From Actinoplanes sp. NBRC 103695 (GTDB taxonomy: Bacteria; Actinomycetota; Actinomycetes; Mycobacteriales; Micromonosporaceae): a DNA stretch of 64,000 bases. The notes below the pieces were generated by a model. The model made no database searches. It worked only from the letters and a program-made list of their open reading frames with translations, and was not told where the DNA came from. Position 1 is the stretch's first letter. Every line of letters starts with the position of its first letter. Where the stretch lies: NCBI RefSeq assembly GCF_030269485.1, contig NZ_BSTL01000013.1, positions 1 to 64,000 on the forward strand, written 5' to 3'. Positions 23,865-32,010 of the stretch are shown here, piece after piece. Position numbers and translations under genes: made by a program.

Positions 23865-24757
23865 GCACCGAACAGCAGGACCGAGAGGCGCAACTGGTCG
23901 AGCGCGTCCTGGCGTCCTTCGGCGGCACGCCCGACCCGCGGCTGCGCGAGCTGATGCGGGCGCTCACGACGCACCTGCATGCGTTCGTCCGCGAGACCCG
24001 GCTGACCGAGACGGAGTGGCGGCGGGCGATCGAGTTCCTCACCGCCACCGGGCACCTCACCGACGAGCGGCGGCAGGAGTTCATCCTGCTCTCTGACGTG
24101 CTCGGCCTCTCCATGCAGACCATCACGGTCAACAACGAGGCGTACGCCGACGCGACCGAGGCGACGGTCGTCGGCCCGTTCTTCGTCGAGGGTTCACCGG
24201 AGGTCGAGCAGGGCGGCGACATCGCTCACGGCGCGCCCGGCGAACCCTGCTGGGTCGAGGGCACGGTCCGCGACACCGGTGGCAGTCCGGTCCCGCACGC
24301 GCGGATCGAGGTGTGGGAGGCCGACGACGAGGGCTTCTACGACGTGCAGTACACCGACGCGCGGGTGGCGGCGCGTGGTCACCTGTTCTCCGGCGACGAC
24401 GGCGGCTACCGCTTCTGGGCGATCACGCCGACGCCGTACCCGATCCCGCATGACGGCCCGGTGGGACGCCTGCTCGAGGCGACCGGCCGCTCGCCGATGC
24501 GCGCCTCGCACCTGCACTTCCTGGTGCGTGCCGAGGGATTCCGCACGCTGGTCACGCACATCTTCGTCGAGGGCGACGCGCTCCTGACGAGCGACAGCGT
24601 CTTCGGCGTACGCGATTCGCTCGTCAAACGATTCGAGGCACAGTCCGCCGGGACGCCGGCGCCGGACGGCCGCGACGTGGGCGGCGCCGCGTGGTCCCGG
24701 GTCCGCTTCGACATCGTGCTCGCCCCCGCTCCCGTGCCCGCAGCGGACGCGATCTGA
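23861..24757 (+). CDS. Hydroxyquinol 1,2-dioxygenase (intradiol)
   Basis: Non-heme Fe(III) ring-cleavage dioxygenase (298 aa) expected to open hydroxyquinol to maleylacetate. The N-terminal helical domain (RLRELMRALTTHLHAFVRET) and C-terminal beta-sandwich are complete. Iron ligands can be placed at the Tyr of DEGFYDVQYTD, the Tyr of ITPTPYPIP and the two His of SHLHFLV. The ATEATVVGPFFVEGSP stretch is typical of the hydroxyquinol/chlorocatechol branch. ATG 23861 has GGAGGGG upstream and overlaps the reductase stop. The enzyme and its partner seem intact although the upstream hydroxylase is not. Confidence 0.88.
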   Translation: MSTEQQDREAQLVERVLASFGGTPDPRLRELMRALTTHLHAFVRETRLTETEWRRAIEFLTATGHLTDERRQEFILLSDVLGLSMQTITVNNEAYADATEATVVGPFFVEGSPEVEQGGDIAHGAPGEPCWVEGTVRDTGGSPVPHARIEVWEADDEGFYDVQYTDARVAARGHLFSGDDGGYRFWAITPTPYPIPHDGPVGRLLEATGRSPMRASHLHFLVRAEGFRTLVTHIFVEGDALLTSDSVFGVRDSLVKRFEAQSAGTPAPDGRDVGGAAWSRVRFDIVLAPAPVPAADAI

Positions 24758-24858
24758 CCGCGATCGCGAGGTTCCTGCGACGCGACCGAAAGCCGGTCAT
24801 CTACGCATCATTGCCGCGCTGGTCAAGGCAGGTTCGGAGGGCAAACCGCCGCAACACT

Positions 24859-24890
24859 GTCCTACATGTACGGACGAACTGAGCTAAAGT
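24859..24890 (+). promoter_or_regulatory. Putative promoter and operator of the P450 gene
   Basis: TAAAGT at 24885-24890 is a good -10 box nine bases before the GTG start. Just upstream, GTCCTACATGTACGGAC (24859-24875) is a near-perfect dyad around TACATGTA, in the -35 position, as expected for a TetR-type operator. No regulator gene is adjacent. The rest of the 142-bp gap shows nothing. Confidence 0.5.
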
Positions 24891-24899
24891 TCGCGGGCC

Positions 24900-25727
24900 G
24901 TGAACACGTCAGAGTCGATCGCCGATCCGCACCCGCACTATGCCCGGCTGCGGGACGGCGCCGCCATGCACCTCGTGCGACGGACCGACGAACCGGACTA
25001 TTGGCTGGTCACCCGCTATGCGGAGGCCCGCGCGGCGCTCGCCGACAAGCGGCTGTTCGACGACGATCCGGTGCCGCCGGAGTTCCGTCCGGAGCGGGCC
25101 GAGGAGCTGCGCCCGCGGATCGCGGAGATCACGGCCGGGCTGCTGGACGGGTTCGGCGACGGCGGTGACCTCATCGAGGACTTCGCGCTGCCCCTGGCGG
25201 CGGCGGTGATCACCGAGCTGGCCGGGGATCCCGGGAGATCCCGTCCGGTGGCCGACGTGATCGGGACCGGGATGGTGACGTTGTTCCGCCATCCGCCGCA
25301 GCGGGCGGCGCTGCGTGCCCGGCCCGCGCTGCTGCCGGCCGCGGTCGAGGAACTGGTCCGCTTCGACGGGCCGCTCACGCGCTCGGCGCCCGGCCGGGCC
25401 ACCGAAGAGCTGACCGTCGGCGGCACGGTGATCGCGAAGGGTGACATCGTGGTCGCCGGCCTGGCCGCGGCCAACCGGGACCGGCGCCGCTTTCCCGAGC
25501 CGGGCCGGCTGGACCTGCTCCGGGACGACGCCCCTCACCTGGGTTTCGGGTACGGTCGGCGCCCCTGCGCGGTCGCGGCGCCGGCCCGGGTGACCGCCCA
25601 GGTGGCGATCGGCGCACTGATGAGCCGGTTCCGGCGGCTCGGTCCCGCGGTGCCGCTCGATCAACTGGACTGGCTGCCGGACGAGTCGAGCCGCAGCCTC
25701 CGCTCCCTGCCCGTAACCACAGGCTGA
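24900..25727 (+). CDS. Cytochrome P450, internally shortened
   Basis: A 275-aa P450 (normal length about 400). Present: N-terminal DPHPHYARLRD...YWLVTRYAEARAALAD, the K-helix ExxR (EELVR, Glu150-Arg153) with the following RFDGP, and the heme-binding loop GFGYGRRPCAVAAPAR with Cys223. Missing: the region between ITELAGDP (about 107) and the K helix, which normally holds the F-G helices and the I helix with the (A/G)Gx(D/E)T oxygen-activation motif. The Cys loop also has Ala where Gly is usual. The ORF is open and has a promoter, but catalysis as a normal monooxygenase is doubtful. It may be a deletion derivative. Confidence 0.75.
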   Translation: MNTSESIADPHPHYARLRDGAAMHLVRRTDEPDYWLVTRYAEARAALADKRLFDDDPVPPEFRPERAEELRPRIAEITAGLLDGFGDGGDLIEDFALPLAAAVITELAGDPGRSRPVADVIGTGMVTLFRHPPQRAALRARPALLPAAVEELVRFDGPLTRSAPGRATEELTVGGTVIAKGDIVVAGLAAANRDRRRFPEPGRLDLLRDDAPHLGFGYGRRPCAVAAPARVTAQVAIGALMSRFRRLGPAVPLDQLDWLPDESSRSLRSLPVTTG

Positions 25728-25741
25728 GCCGGGCCACTCGG

Positions 25742-26182
25742 TCAGCGGGCGCGGACGACCAGGGTCTTCGCGGCCATGTCGCCGAGGCGGCGGCGCCGGT
25801 CCGAGTTGACCACGATGATCAGGCCGAGGATGTAGCCGAAGAGGCCGTCGACGAGCCGCAGCAGCGTCCGGACGATGCCCGAGACCAGCCCGGGGGCGTG
25901 ACCGGTCCGGTCGTCGACCACCCGGATGCCGGTGATCAGCTTGCCCACCGTGCGGCCGGTGAAGCCCTCGAGCACCACGTAGTAGACCAGGACGAACGCC
26001 AGCAACCACAGGCTGCCGTCCGTCGGCAGCGTGGTGAGCTCGAAGTTGGACGAGGCCGACTTCGCCCCGGTGGCCCAGCCGAGCGCACTGTTGACAGCCC
26101 CGAAGACGAAGCCGTCGATGATCGTCGCCACCACTCGGCGGCCGGTCACGCGGACATCGAGCGATGTCGTTGCGGAAGTCAT
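25742..26182 (-). CDS. RDD-family membrane protein
   Basis: Integral membrane protein (146 aa from ATG 26182). The RDD signature Arg-Asp-Asp positions read GRRVVATIIDGFVFG in helix 1, followed by WLLAFVLVYYVVLEGFTGRTVGKLITGIRVVDDRTG, then a third helix (GLFGYILGLIIVVNSDRRRR) and DMAAKTLVV. Family members are poorly understood; some act in ion exchange. Its start is 8 bases from the cobK stop on the same strand, so it may be the last gene of the cob operon. Confidence 0.85.
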   Translation of the reverse strand: MTSATTSLDVRVTGRRVVATIIDGFVFGAVNSALGWATGAKSASSNFELTTLPTDGSLWLLAFVLVYYVVLEGFTGRTVGKLITGIRVVDDRTGHAPGLVSGIVRTLLRLVDGLFGYILGLIIVVNSDRRRRLGDMAAKTLVVRAR

Positions 26183-26189
26183 CGACAAA

Positions 26190-26966
26190 TCATGACGCCG
26201 TACCCCAAGTCCGCGCAATCAGCCAGGCGACCGCGTCGGGCACCGTGGCGACCATCGGCGCGGGTGGCGGCTCGGGCCGGTCGATCAGCACGACCGGCAC
26301 ACCCAGCTCGCGGGCGGCGGTCAGTTTGGCGGCGGCGCCACCGCTGTCCTTGCTGACCAGCACGTCGATGCGGTGCGCGGCGAGCAGCTCCCGCTCCCCT
26401 GCCACGGTGAACGGGCCGCGGTCCAGCAGCACCTCCAGCCGGCGCGGCATCGGCGGCTCCGGCGGCTCGACCGACCGGGCCAGGAACCACAGCTCGTCCA
26501 GCGCCGCGAACGCCCCGATCTCCTGCCGGCCCGTCGTCAGGAAGACGCGCCGCCCCAGCCGAGGCAGCAGCTCCGCGGCGGCGTCCAGGTCCGGGACGCG
26601 GTGCCACGCGTCGCCGGCGGTTTCGGTCCAGCCCGGCCGACGCAGGATCAGCAGGGGTACGCCCGTGAGCCCGGCCGCGGCACAGGCGTTGCCGGTCATC
26701 CGCCGCGCGAAGGTGTGCGTGGCGTCGACGATCGCGTCGATCCGTTCCGCGCGCAGGTAGGCCACCAAACCCTCGACGCCGCCGAAGCCGCCGATCCGCA
26801 GCTCACCGGCCGGGATGATCGGATCGTTGGTGCGCCCGGCGAGCGAGCTGACCGTGACGACGTCCGGCAGTTCGGCGCAGGCCGCGGCCAGCAGCCGCCC
26901 TTCGGTCGTGCCGCCGAGGATCAACACCTTGAGCGGCGCTTTGCTCTGCTTACCCCGAGGAAGCAT
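26190..26966 (-). CDS. cobK: Precorrin-6A reductase
   Basis: NADPH-dependent reductase of the aerobic cobalamin pathway, converting precorrin-6A to dihydroprecorrin-6. Seen: LILGGTTEGRLLAAAC at the N-terminus, IGGFGGVEGLVAYLRAERID, VDATHTFARRMTGNA, VFLTTGRQEIGAFAAL and SKDSGGAAAKLTAARELG, all CobK/CbiJ hallmarks. ATG 26966 is chosen; the open frame before it encodes only a Pro-rich stretch generated by a tandem duplication. It is downstream of cobM and cobL in one run. Confidence 0.92.
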   Translation of the reverse strand: MLPRGKQSKAPLKVLILGGTTEGRLLAAACAELPDVVTVSSLAGRTNDPIIPAGELRIGGFGGVEGLVAYLRAERIDAIVDATHTFARRMTGNACAAAGLTGVPLLILRRPGWTETAGDAWHRVPDLDAAAELLPRLGRRVFLTTGRQEIGAFAALDELWFLARSVEPPEPPMPRRLEVLLDRGPFTVAGERELLAAHRIDVLVSKDSGGAAAKLTAARELGVPVVLIDRPEPPPAPMVATVPDAVAWLIARTWGTAS

Positions 26967-27022
26967 CGCTGGTGGAGGCGGCGTCACCGGCGGCGGCGCT
27001 GGTGGAGGCGTCACCGGGGGCG
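26966..27022 (-). repeat. Duplicated cobM/cobK junction
   Basis: On the minus strand, the segment containing the cobM stop (CCCCGGTGACGCCTCCACCA) is repeated once more as CGCCGGTGACGCCGCCTCCA before the cobK ATG. The copy carries the same GGTGACGCC with an extra triplet. It lengthens the gap to 44 bp and creates a false Pro-rich N-terminal extension for cobK. Confidence 0.75.
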
Positions 27023-27751
27023 GCTCGTGGAGTAGAGGTGGCTGTCGGGGAACTGGGCGGCCGTGAGCGCCGCGCCCACCACGATCACCGCCGTGCGCCT
27101 GATGCCGGATTCGTGGACCTTCGCGGCGATGTCGGACAGGGCGCCGCGCAGGATCACCTCGTCGTCGCGGCTGGCTCGGGCCACGATCGCCACCGGGCAG
27201 TCCGGGCCGTAATGCGGCAGCAGCTCGGCCACCACCGCGTCGATGCGCTGCATGGCCAGGTGCAGGACCATCGTGGCGCGGCTCGCGCTCAGGGTGGCCA
27301 GGTCCTCGCCGGGCGGCATCGCGGTGGCCCGTTCGGCGGTGCGGGTCAGGATCACGGTCTGCGCCACGCCGGGCACGGTGAACTCCCTGGCCAGGGAGGC
27401 TGCCGCCGCGGCGAAGGCCGGGACGCCGGGGACCACGTCGTAGGGGACGCCGGCCGCGTCGAGGCGGCGCATCTGCTCGGCGACGGCGCTGAACACCGAC
27501 GGGTCGCCGGAGCAGAGGCGGGCCACGTCCTGGCCGGCGGCGTGCGCGGCGACCATCTCGGCGACGATCTGGTCCAGATCGAGCGGCCAGGTGTCGACCA
27601 GTTTGGCGTCCGGCGGGCAGTACGCGAGCAGGCCGGGCGGGACGAGGCTGCCGGCGTACAGGCAGACGGGTGAGGAGGCGAGCAGGCGCTGGCCGCGTAC
27701 CGTGATCAGGTCTTCGGCTCCGGGGCCCGCCCCGATGAAGTGAACACTCAT
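27011..27751 (-). CDS. cobM: Precorrin-4 C11-methyltransferase
   Basis: SAM-dependent uroporphyrinogen-III-type methyltransferase (246 aa) of cobalamin synthesis. The class III fold shows MSVHFIGAGPGAEDLITVRG, LYAGSLVPPGLL, ARLCSGDPSVFSAVAEQMRRL, YDVVPGVPAFAAAAASLARE and the late AIVARASRDDEVI. ATG 27751 overlaps the cobL stop as ATGA, so the two are translationally coupled. The ring intermediate it makes is the substrate line leading to CobK and CobL. Confidence 0.94.
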   Translation of the reverse strand: MSVHFIGAGPGAEDLITVRGQRLLASSPVCLYAGSLVPPGLLAYCPPDAKLVDTWPLDLDQIVAEMVAAHAAGQDVARLCSGDPSVFSAVAEQMRRLDAAGVPYDVVPGVPAFAAAAASLAREFTVPGVAQTVILTRTAERATAMPPGEDLATLSASRATMVLHLAMQRIDAVVAELLPHYGPDCPVAIVARASRDDEVILRGALSDIAAKVHESGIRRTAVIVVGAALTAAQFPDSHLYSTSRPR

Positions 27752-28941
27752 GGCTTGACCACCGCGTAGATCGTGACCGGCATCATCGTGTGCCAGCCGG
27801 TGAAGCCGCCGACCGGCTTGGACCGCTGCACGGCGACCCGGGTGAGCTCGCCGCCGAGCTTGCCGTGCCAGCCGGTCAGCACCGCCTCGGATTCGAGGGT
27901 GACCGCGTTGGCGACCAGGCGGCCGCCGGCGGGCAGGGCGGCCAGGCACGCCTCGACCAGCCCGTCCGTGGTGACGCCACCGCCGATGAAGACGACGTCC
28001 GGGGCCGGGAGGCTGGTCAGAGCAGCGGGCGCCGTACCCGTGACGATCGTGAGACCGGGAACGCCGAGCCGCGCCGCGTTGGTCTCGATCGTCGCGGCTC
28101 GCGCGGGGTCGGCCTCGACGGCGACGGCGCGGCAGGCGGGGTGGGCGCGCATCCACTCGATCGCGATGCTGCCGGAGCCTGCGCCGACGTCCCAGAGCAG
28201 TTCGCCGGGGGCGGGACCGAGCGTGGCGAGGGTGACGGCGCGGACCTCACGCTTGGTCAGCTGGCCATCCGATATGTACGAATCATCCGTCAATCCCGGC
28301 ACTATCGAGGTCGCCGGCCCACGACACGTGACGGCCACGATGTTCAGTGCCGACGGATCGCCGCCGACGCGCTCCCCCACGCCACCCAGATCAGATAAGA
28401 CCGAAATGTCCGAGCCGCCGAAGCCCCGCTCGTCGAGCAGGGCCGCCACTTCCGCCGGCGTCCGCGCCCCGGCCGACAGGATCAGCAACCGCCGCCCGGG
28501 ATTGAGCCGCAGGGATGACACCGGCGCGTTGACCAGGCTCACGACGTCCACCTCGGCAAGCGGCCACCCCAGCCGGGCGGCGGCCAGCGACACCGACGAC
28601 GGATGCGGGATGACCTCGAAATCGACGTCCGAGGCTCCGGCAGCGCCGGGGCCCACCACTCCGAGATCTCGCAGCCGGGCGAGCGTGGAGCCGATCCCGT
28701 GGAACATCGGGTCACCGCTGGCCAGCACGGCGACCTCGCGGTCCCGATAGGCGGCGAGCAGCCCGGGCAGGGCCGGCACCAGTGGCGACGGCCACGGCAC
28801 CCGCTCGGCCGTGACGTCGGGAGGCAGCAGATCCAGCTGGCGGCGGCTCCCCATCACCACCGAGGCGGACCTCAGCGCAGCTGTGGCCGTACCCGAAAGA
28901 TCCGACCATCCACCTGCACCGATCCCCACCACCTTGAGCAC
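27748..28941 (-). CDS. cobL: Precorrin-6Y C5,15-methyltransferase (decarboxylating)
   Basis: Bifunctional CbiE-CbiT fusion (397 aa, GTG start). The N-terminal CbiE domain (about 1-205) has VVGIGAGGWSDLS, LASGDPMFHGIGSTLARL and IPHPSSVSLAAARLGWP. The C-terminal CbiT domain has DGQLTKREVRAVTLATLGPA, motif I LLWDVGAGSGSIAIEWMRAH and VFIGGGVTTDGLVEACL. It methylates C5 and C15 and decarboxylates the C12 acetate. It is first in the cobL-cobM-cobK run. I looked upstream (28942-29074) for a cobalamin riboswitch and see none. Confidence 0.95.
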   Translation of the reverse strand: MLKVVGIGAGGWSDLSGTATAALRSASVVMGSRRQLDLLPPDVTAERVPWPSPLVPALPGLLAAYRDREVAVLASGDPMFHGIGSTLARLRDLGVVGPGAAGASDVDFEVIPHPSSVSLAAARLGWPLAEVDVVSLVNAPVSSLRLNPGRRLLILSAGARTPAEVAALLDERGFGGSDISVLSDLGGVGERVGGDPSALNIVAVTCRGPATSIVPGLTDDSYISDGQLTKREVRAVTLATLGPAPGELLWDVGAGSGSIAIEWMRAHPACRAVAVEADPARAATIETNAARLGVPGLTIVTGTAPAALTSLPAPDVVFIGGGVTTDGLVEACLAALPAGGRLVANAVTLESEAVLTGWHGKLGGELTRVAVQRSKPVGGFTGWHTMMPVTIYAVVKP

Positions 28942-29074
28942 GACGAGACGCTACCCCAGGGAACTTTCTGCCCGGATGTTTGAGCCATCCCGTCCGGCGG
29001 TGCGTACAACCTGCAGACGGCCGGACACCGGGGGGTGTGCGGCACCCGAGACCAGATGCTGAGGGTGAGGACGA

Positions 29075-30589
29075 ATGGCGCGGGCCTACAACGACACCGC
29101 TGACCAGCAGTTCCAGACCTTCGAGGACCCTCGTTACCGGCAGCGGGAAGAGCCGCTGGAGTGGTGGAACGACGAGGCATACCAGCGCAGCGACATCGTC
29201 CTCGAGTCGCAGACCGATCCGAGCGGCTGGCAGGCGCAGTCGTTGCCGCCCGTCGACGACCGTCCGCCCGCCGAGGCGACCAGCGGGAACCGGCTGCTCA
29301 CCGTCCTGCTGTTCTTCGGTGGCCTGGGCGCCAGCGTCTCGTTGTGGCTCTTCGAGACCGAGGCGGGCACGGTCAACGACCTGGCCACGCTGATGCTGGC
29401 GGTCGGCCGGATCCTCGGGCTGATCGCGGGCTACGTGCTGTTCATCCAGCTGCTGATGATGAGCCGGGTGTCCTGGCTCGAGGAGTGGGTCGGATCCCGT
29501 GACCTGCTGAAATGGCACCGGTGGCTGGGCACGTCACTGGTGGTCACGGTCCTTGCCCACGCGGTGTTCATCATCTACGGGTACGCCCTGACCGCGGAGA
29601 CCCCGGTGGTCGAGCAGGGCATCACGATCATCACCTCGCTCCCCGACATGATGAGCGCGCTGATCGCGACCGGCCTGCTCGTGTTCATCAGCCTGATCTC
29701 GATCCGGGCACTGCGGACCCGGATGCCGTACGAGCTGTGGCACCTCATCCACCTGGCCGGGTACGCGGTCCTGCTGCTCGGCTACGGCCACCAGATCGCG
29801 ACCGGCGCCAACCTCGGCGGCCCGTACGCGAAGATCTTCTGGCCGGGTCTTGCCGCCCTGGTCATCGCCGCGCTGGCGTGGGGCCGCCTGATCGAGCCGG
29901 TGTGGCTGAACGTGCGGCACCGCTTCGAGGTGGCCGAGGTGGTCGCCGAGGGCCAGAACACGTTCTCGATCTACATCGACGGCAACCGCCTCGACAAGCT
30001 GCCCGCACAGGCCGGCCAGTTCATGCGGTGGCGCTTCCTGACCGCGAACGGCTGGTGGCAGTCGCACCCGTTCTCGCTGTCCGCCGCGCCCAACGCCGAG
30101 TGGCTGCGGCTGACCGTCACCGCGGTCGGCGGCCACACCGCGAAGCTGGCGGAGATGCAGCCGGGCACGCCGATCTGGGCGGAAGGCCCCTTCGGCACGT
30201 TCACCGCCGAACGGCGTACCCGTCGCCGTGCTCTTCTCATCGCCGGCGGTAGCGGCATCGCCCCGATCCGGGCGCTGCTGGAGGACATGCCGGCGGACAC
30301 CATCGTGATCTACCGGGCCAGCCGCCCCGAGGAGCTGGTCTTCCGGGCCGAACTGGAGGACCTCGCCGAGCGCCGCGACGCGTGGGTCCGCTACATCGTC
30401 GGCTCCCGCAACGACCCCGGCCCGAGCCGCCTGTTCACCCCGAACGGGATGCTCGGCCTCGTCCCCGACGTGAACCGCCGCGACATCTACCTCTGCGGCC
30501 CGCCCGGGCTGGTGGGCGCGGCCGTCGCGACGTTACGCGAGCTCGAAGTGCCGGACAGCCAGATGCACCTCGACCCCTTCGAATTCTGA
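29075..30589 (+). CDS. Ferric-reductase-like transmembrane flavocytochrome
   Basis: A 504-aa membrane electron-transfer protein. After a 70-residue polar N-terminus come about six membrane helices (residues 73-270) of the ferric reductase-like domain, with candidate heme-ligand histidines in KWHRWLGTSLVVTVLAHAVF and ELWHLIHLAGYAVLLLGYGH. The C-terminus is an FNR-type module: FAD-binding FMRWRFLTANGWWQSHPFSL and NAD(P)-binding LLIAGGSGIAPIRALLEDMP and LCGPPGLV. Start ATG 29075 follows GAGGACGA. With the FMN-binding protein and ApbE downstream it forms an electron path from cytosolic NAD(P)H across the membrane. Confidence 0.9.
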   Translation: MARAYNDTADQQFQTFEDPRYRQREEPLEWWNDEAYQRSDIVLESQTDPSGWQAQSLPPVDDRPPAEATSGNRLLTVLLFFGGLGASVSLWLFETEAGTVNDLATLMLAVGRILGLIAGYVLFIQLLMMSRVSWLEEWVGSRDLLKWHRWLGTSLVVTVLAHAVFIIYGYALTAETPVVEQGITIITSLPDMMSALIATGLLVFISLISIRALRTRMPYELWHLIHLAGYAVLLLGYGHQIATGANLGGPYAKIFWPGLAALVIAALAWGRLIEPVWLNVRHRFEVAEVVAEGQNTFSIYIDGNRLDKLPAQAGQFMRWRFLTANGWWQSHPFSLSAAPNAEWLRLTVTAVGGHTAKLAEMQPGTPIWAEGPFGTFTAERRTRRRALLIAGGSGIAPIRALLEDMPADTIVIYRASRPEELVFRAELEDLAERRDAWVRYIVGSRNDPGPSRLFTPNGMLGLVPDVNRRDIYLCGPPGLVGAAVATLRELEVPDSQMHLDPFEF

Positions 30590-30601
30590 CGGAGTTTTCT
30601 G

Positions 30602-31093
30602 ATGCGACGTAGCACCGCAGCGGCCGTAGGCACACTGACCGGCGCCGCCCTCATCGTGGGGGTCCGGCTGAGTGTGACCGCGCCCGAGGTCCCTGCCGCC
30701 GCACCCGCGCCCGCCGCCAACGAACAGCCTGCCGGCGGCGAGGCCGGCGCTGCCTCGAAGCCGGCGAGCAAAGCCCCGGCCGAGAAAGCTCCGGCCGAAG
30801 AGAAAGAGGACGAGGGCAAGTTCAAGAACGGGACCTACAAGGCCGACGCCAAGTACGTCTACGGCACGATCTCGCTGTCGCTGAAGGTCACCGGCGGCAA
30901 GATCGCCTCCGTGCAGGCCGGCTACCCCACCGCGAACGACAGCGGCACGATCAACCCGCCGGCCATCGAGTCGCTGAAGGCCTCCACGCTGAAGGCACAG
31001 AGTGCCGACGTGGACGCGGTGTCCGGGGCGACGCTGACCAGCGAGGCGTACGTGAAGGGTCTGCAGGCGGCACTGGACAAGGCCGCGAAGTAG
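30602..31093 (+). CDS. Exported FMN-binding domain protein (covalent flavin carrier)
   Basis: The protein (163 aa) has an N-terminal membrane anchor or signal (STAAAVGTLTGAALIVGVRL), an Ala/Pro/Lys/Glu linker (residues 35-75), and an FMN_bind domain with YGTISLSLKVTGGKIASVQA and the flavinylation motif VSGATLTS, whose Thr is expected to carry FMN attached by ApbE. It begins 12 bp after the flavocytochrome and ends 11 bp before apbE. The likely role is to accept electrons on the outer face. Similar units serve flavin-based extracellular electron transfer in Gram-positive bacteria. Confidence 0.9.
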   Translation: MRRSTAAAVGTLTGAALIVGVRLSVTAPEVPAAAPAPAANEQPAGGEAGAASKPASKAPAEKAPAEEKEDEGKFKNGTYKADAKYVYGTISLSLKVTGGKIASVQAGYPTANDSGTINPPAIESLKASTLKAQSADVDAVSGATLTSEAYVKGLQAALDKAAK

Positions 31094-31104
31094 GCTCACT
31101 CTCC

Positions 31105-31815
31105 GTGCGCCACGTCGAGCAGGTCATGGGTACGGCCGTGAGCATCGAGGCCGCCTCCGACCTGATCCCCGGCGTGGTCGCGTGGCTGCACGAGGTGGAC
31201 GCCCGGTTCTCCACGTACAAGGAGGACAGCGAGGTCAACCGCTTCCAGCGCCGCTCGCTGGCGCTTTCGGACATCTCCGATGATCTCCGGCACGTGCTGG
31301 ACGCCTGTGCCGACCTGTGGAAGTTCACGGGCGGTTACTTCGACGCGTACGCGGCGGGCCCGCTCGACCCCTCCGGCTACGTGAAGGGCTGGTCGGTCGA
31401 GGTGGCGTCCCGCCGTCTCGTCGAGGCCGGCTCGACCCGCCACTTCATCAACGCGGGCGGCGACATCCGCGCGGTCGGCGGCCCGTGGCGGGTCGGCATC
31501 CGCCACCCGTGGGAGGCCGGCCAGCTCTGCTGGGTCCTCTCGATCACCGACGGCGCGGTGGCGACGTCCGGCGTCTACGAGCGCGGCGCCCACGTCTGGA
31601 ACCCGCGGACCGGCGCGCCCGCGACCGGCCTGCGCTCGGTGACGGTGACCGGTCCCGACCTGGCGGTGGCCGACGCCTACGCCACGGCCGCGCTGGCCAT
31701 GGGCGAGCAGGGCATCGGCTGGCTGGCCGAGCGGGTGACCGACGGCTACGAGTCGGCCGTGGTCACCGACGACGGCCGCGCCTTCACCTCGGCCGGCCTC
31801 CCGCTGGCTGAGTGA
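31105..31815 (+). CDS. apbE: FAD:protein FMN transferase
   Basis: ApbE-family flavin transferase (236 aa, GTG start) that moves FMN from FAD to a Thr/Ser of target proteins outside the membrane. Seen: QVMGTAVSIEAA at the N-terminus, FSTYKEDSEVNRFQR, DPSGYVKGWSVE, FINAGGDIRAVG, VATSGVYERGAHVWNPRTG and the metal-binding VADAYATAALAMG. It lacks an obvious signal peptide or lipobox, so it may act inside or be exported with its substrate. Its partner is the FMN-binding protein just upstream. The protein is shorter than many homologues but has the main motifs. Confidence 0.92.
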   Translation: MRHVEQVMGTAVSIEAASDLIPGVVAWLHEVDARFSTYKEDSEVNRFQRRSLALSDISDDLRHVLDACADLWKFTGGYFDAYAAGPLDPSGYVKGWSVEVASRRLVEAGSTRHFINAGGDIRAVGGPWRVGIRHPWEAGQLCWVLSITDGAVATSGVYERGAHVWNPRTGAPATGLRSVTVTGPDLAVADAYATAALAMGEQGIGWLAERVTDGYESAVVTDDGRAFTSAGLPLAE

Positions 31816-31833
31816 CCGCCCGCCCCACTTCGG

Positions 31834-32010
31834 TCACGGCCGTTCTTCCGTCCAGCTCCTCACCCTCTGCGTACGCCGCGGCGAAGCCTCGTCGCCCAGA
31901 GCGGCCCGGTCTCGCCGGGTGAGCTCGACGACCTGCTGATCGGTGCGGTCGGGGGCGCCGCGCAGCCGGGAAGCGGCGCCGAGCAGGGCGGCCGACTCGA
32001 CATGCCGCCC
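31834..32010 (-). pseudogene. Remnant of an AfsR/BTAD-like regulator C-terminus
   Basis: On the minus strand, GRHVESAALLGAASRLRGAP followed by DRTDQQVVELTRRDRAALGD and EASPRRTQ matches the final helical (TPR-like) repeat of large actinobacterial regulators (AAxLLGAAxxLRGAPDRxxxxV...LRxALG). Only the last 50-60 residues remain, ending at a stop near 31834. Nothing upstream in frame resembles the rest of such a protein. Confidence 0.6.

Noticed and set aside
24758..24858. Possible small gene between the dioxygenase and the P450
   Set aside because: No start with a ribosome site and no open frame of useful length in the gap.
28942..29074. Cobalamin riboswitch before cobL
   Set aside because: I looked for the B12-box (GCCACTG-type) and conserved stems and found none in the 133-bp gap.
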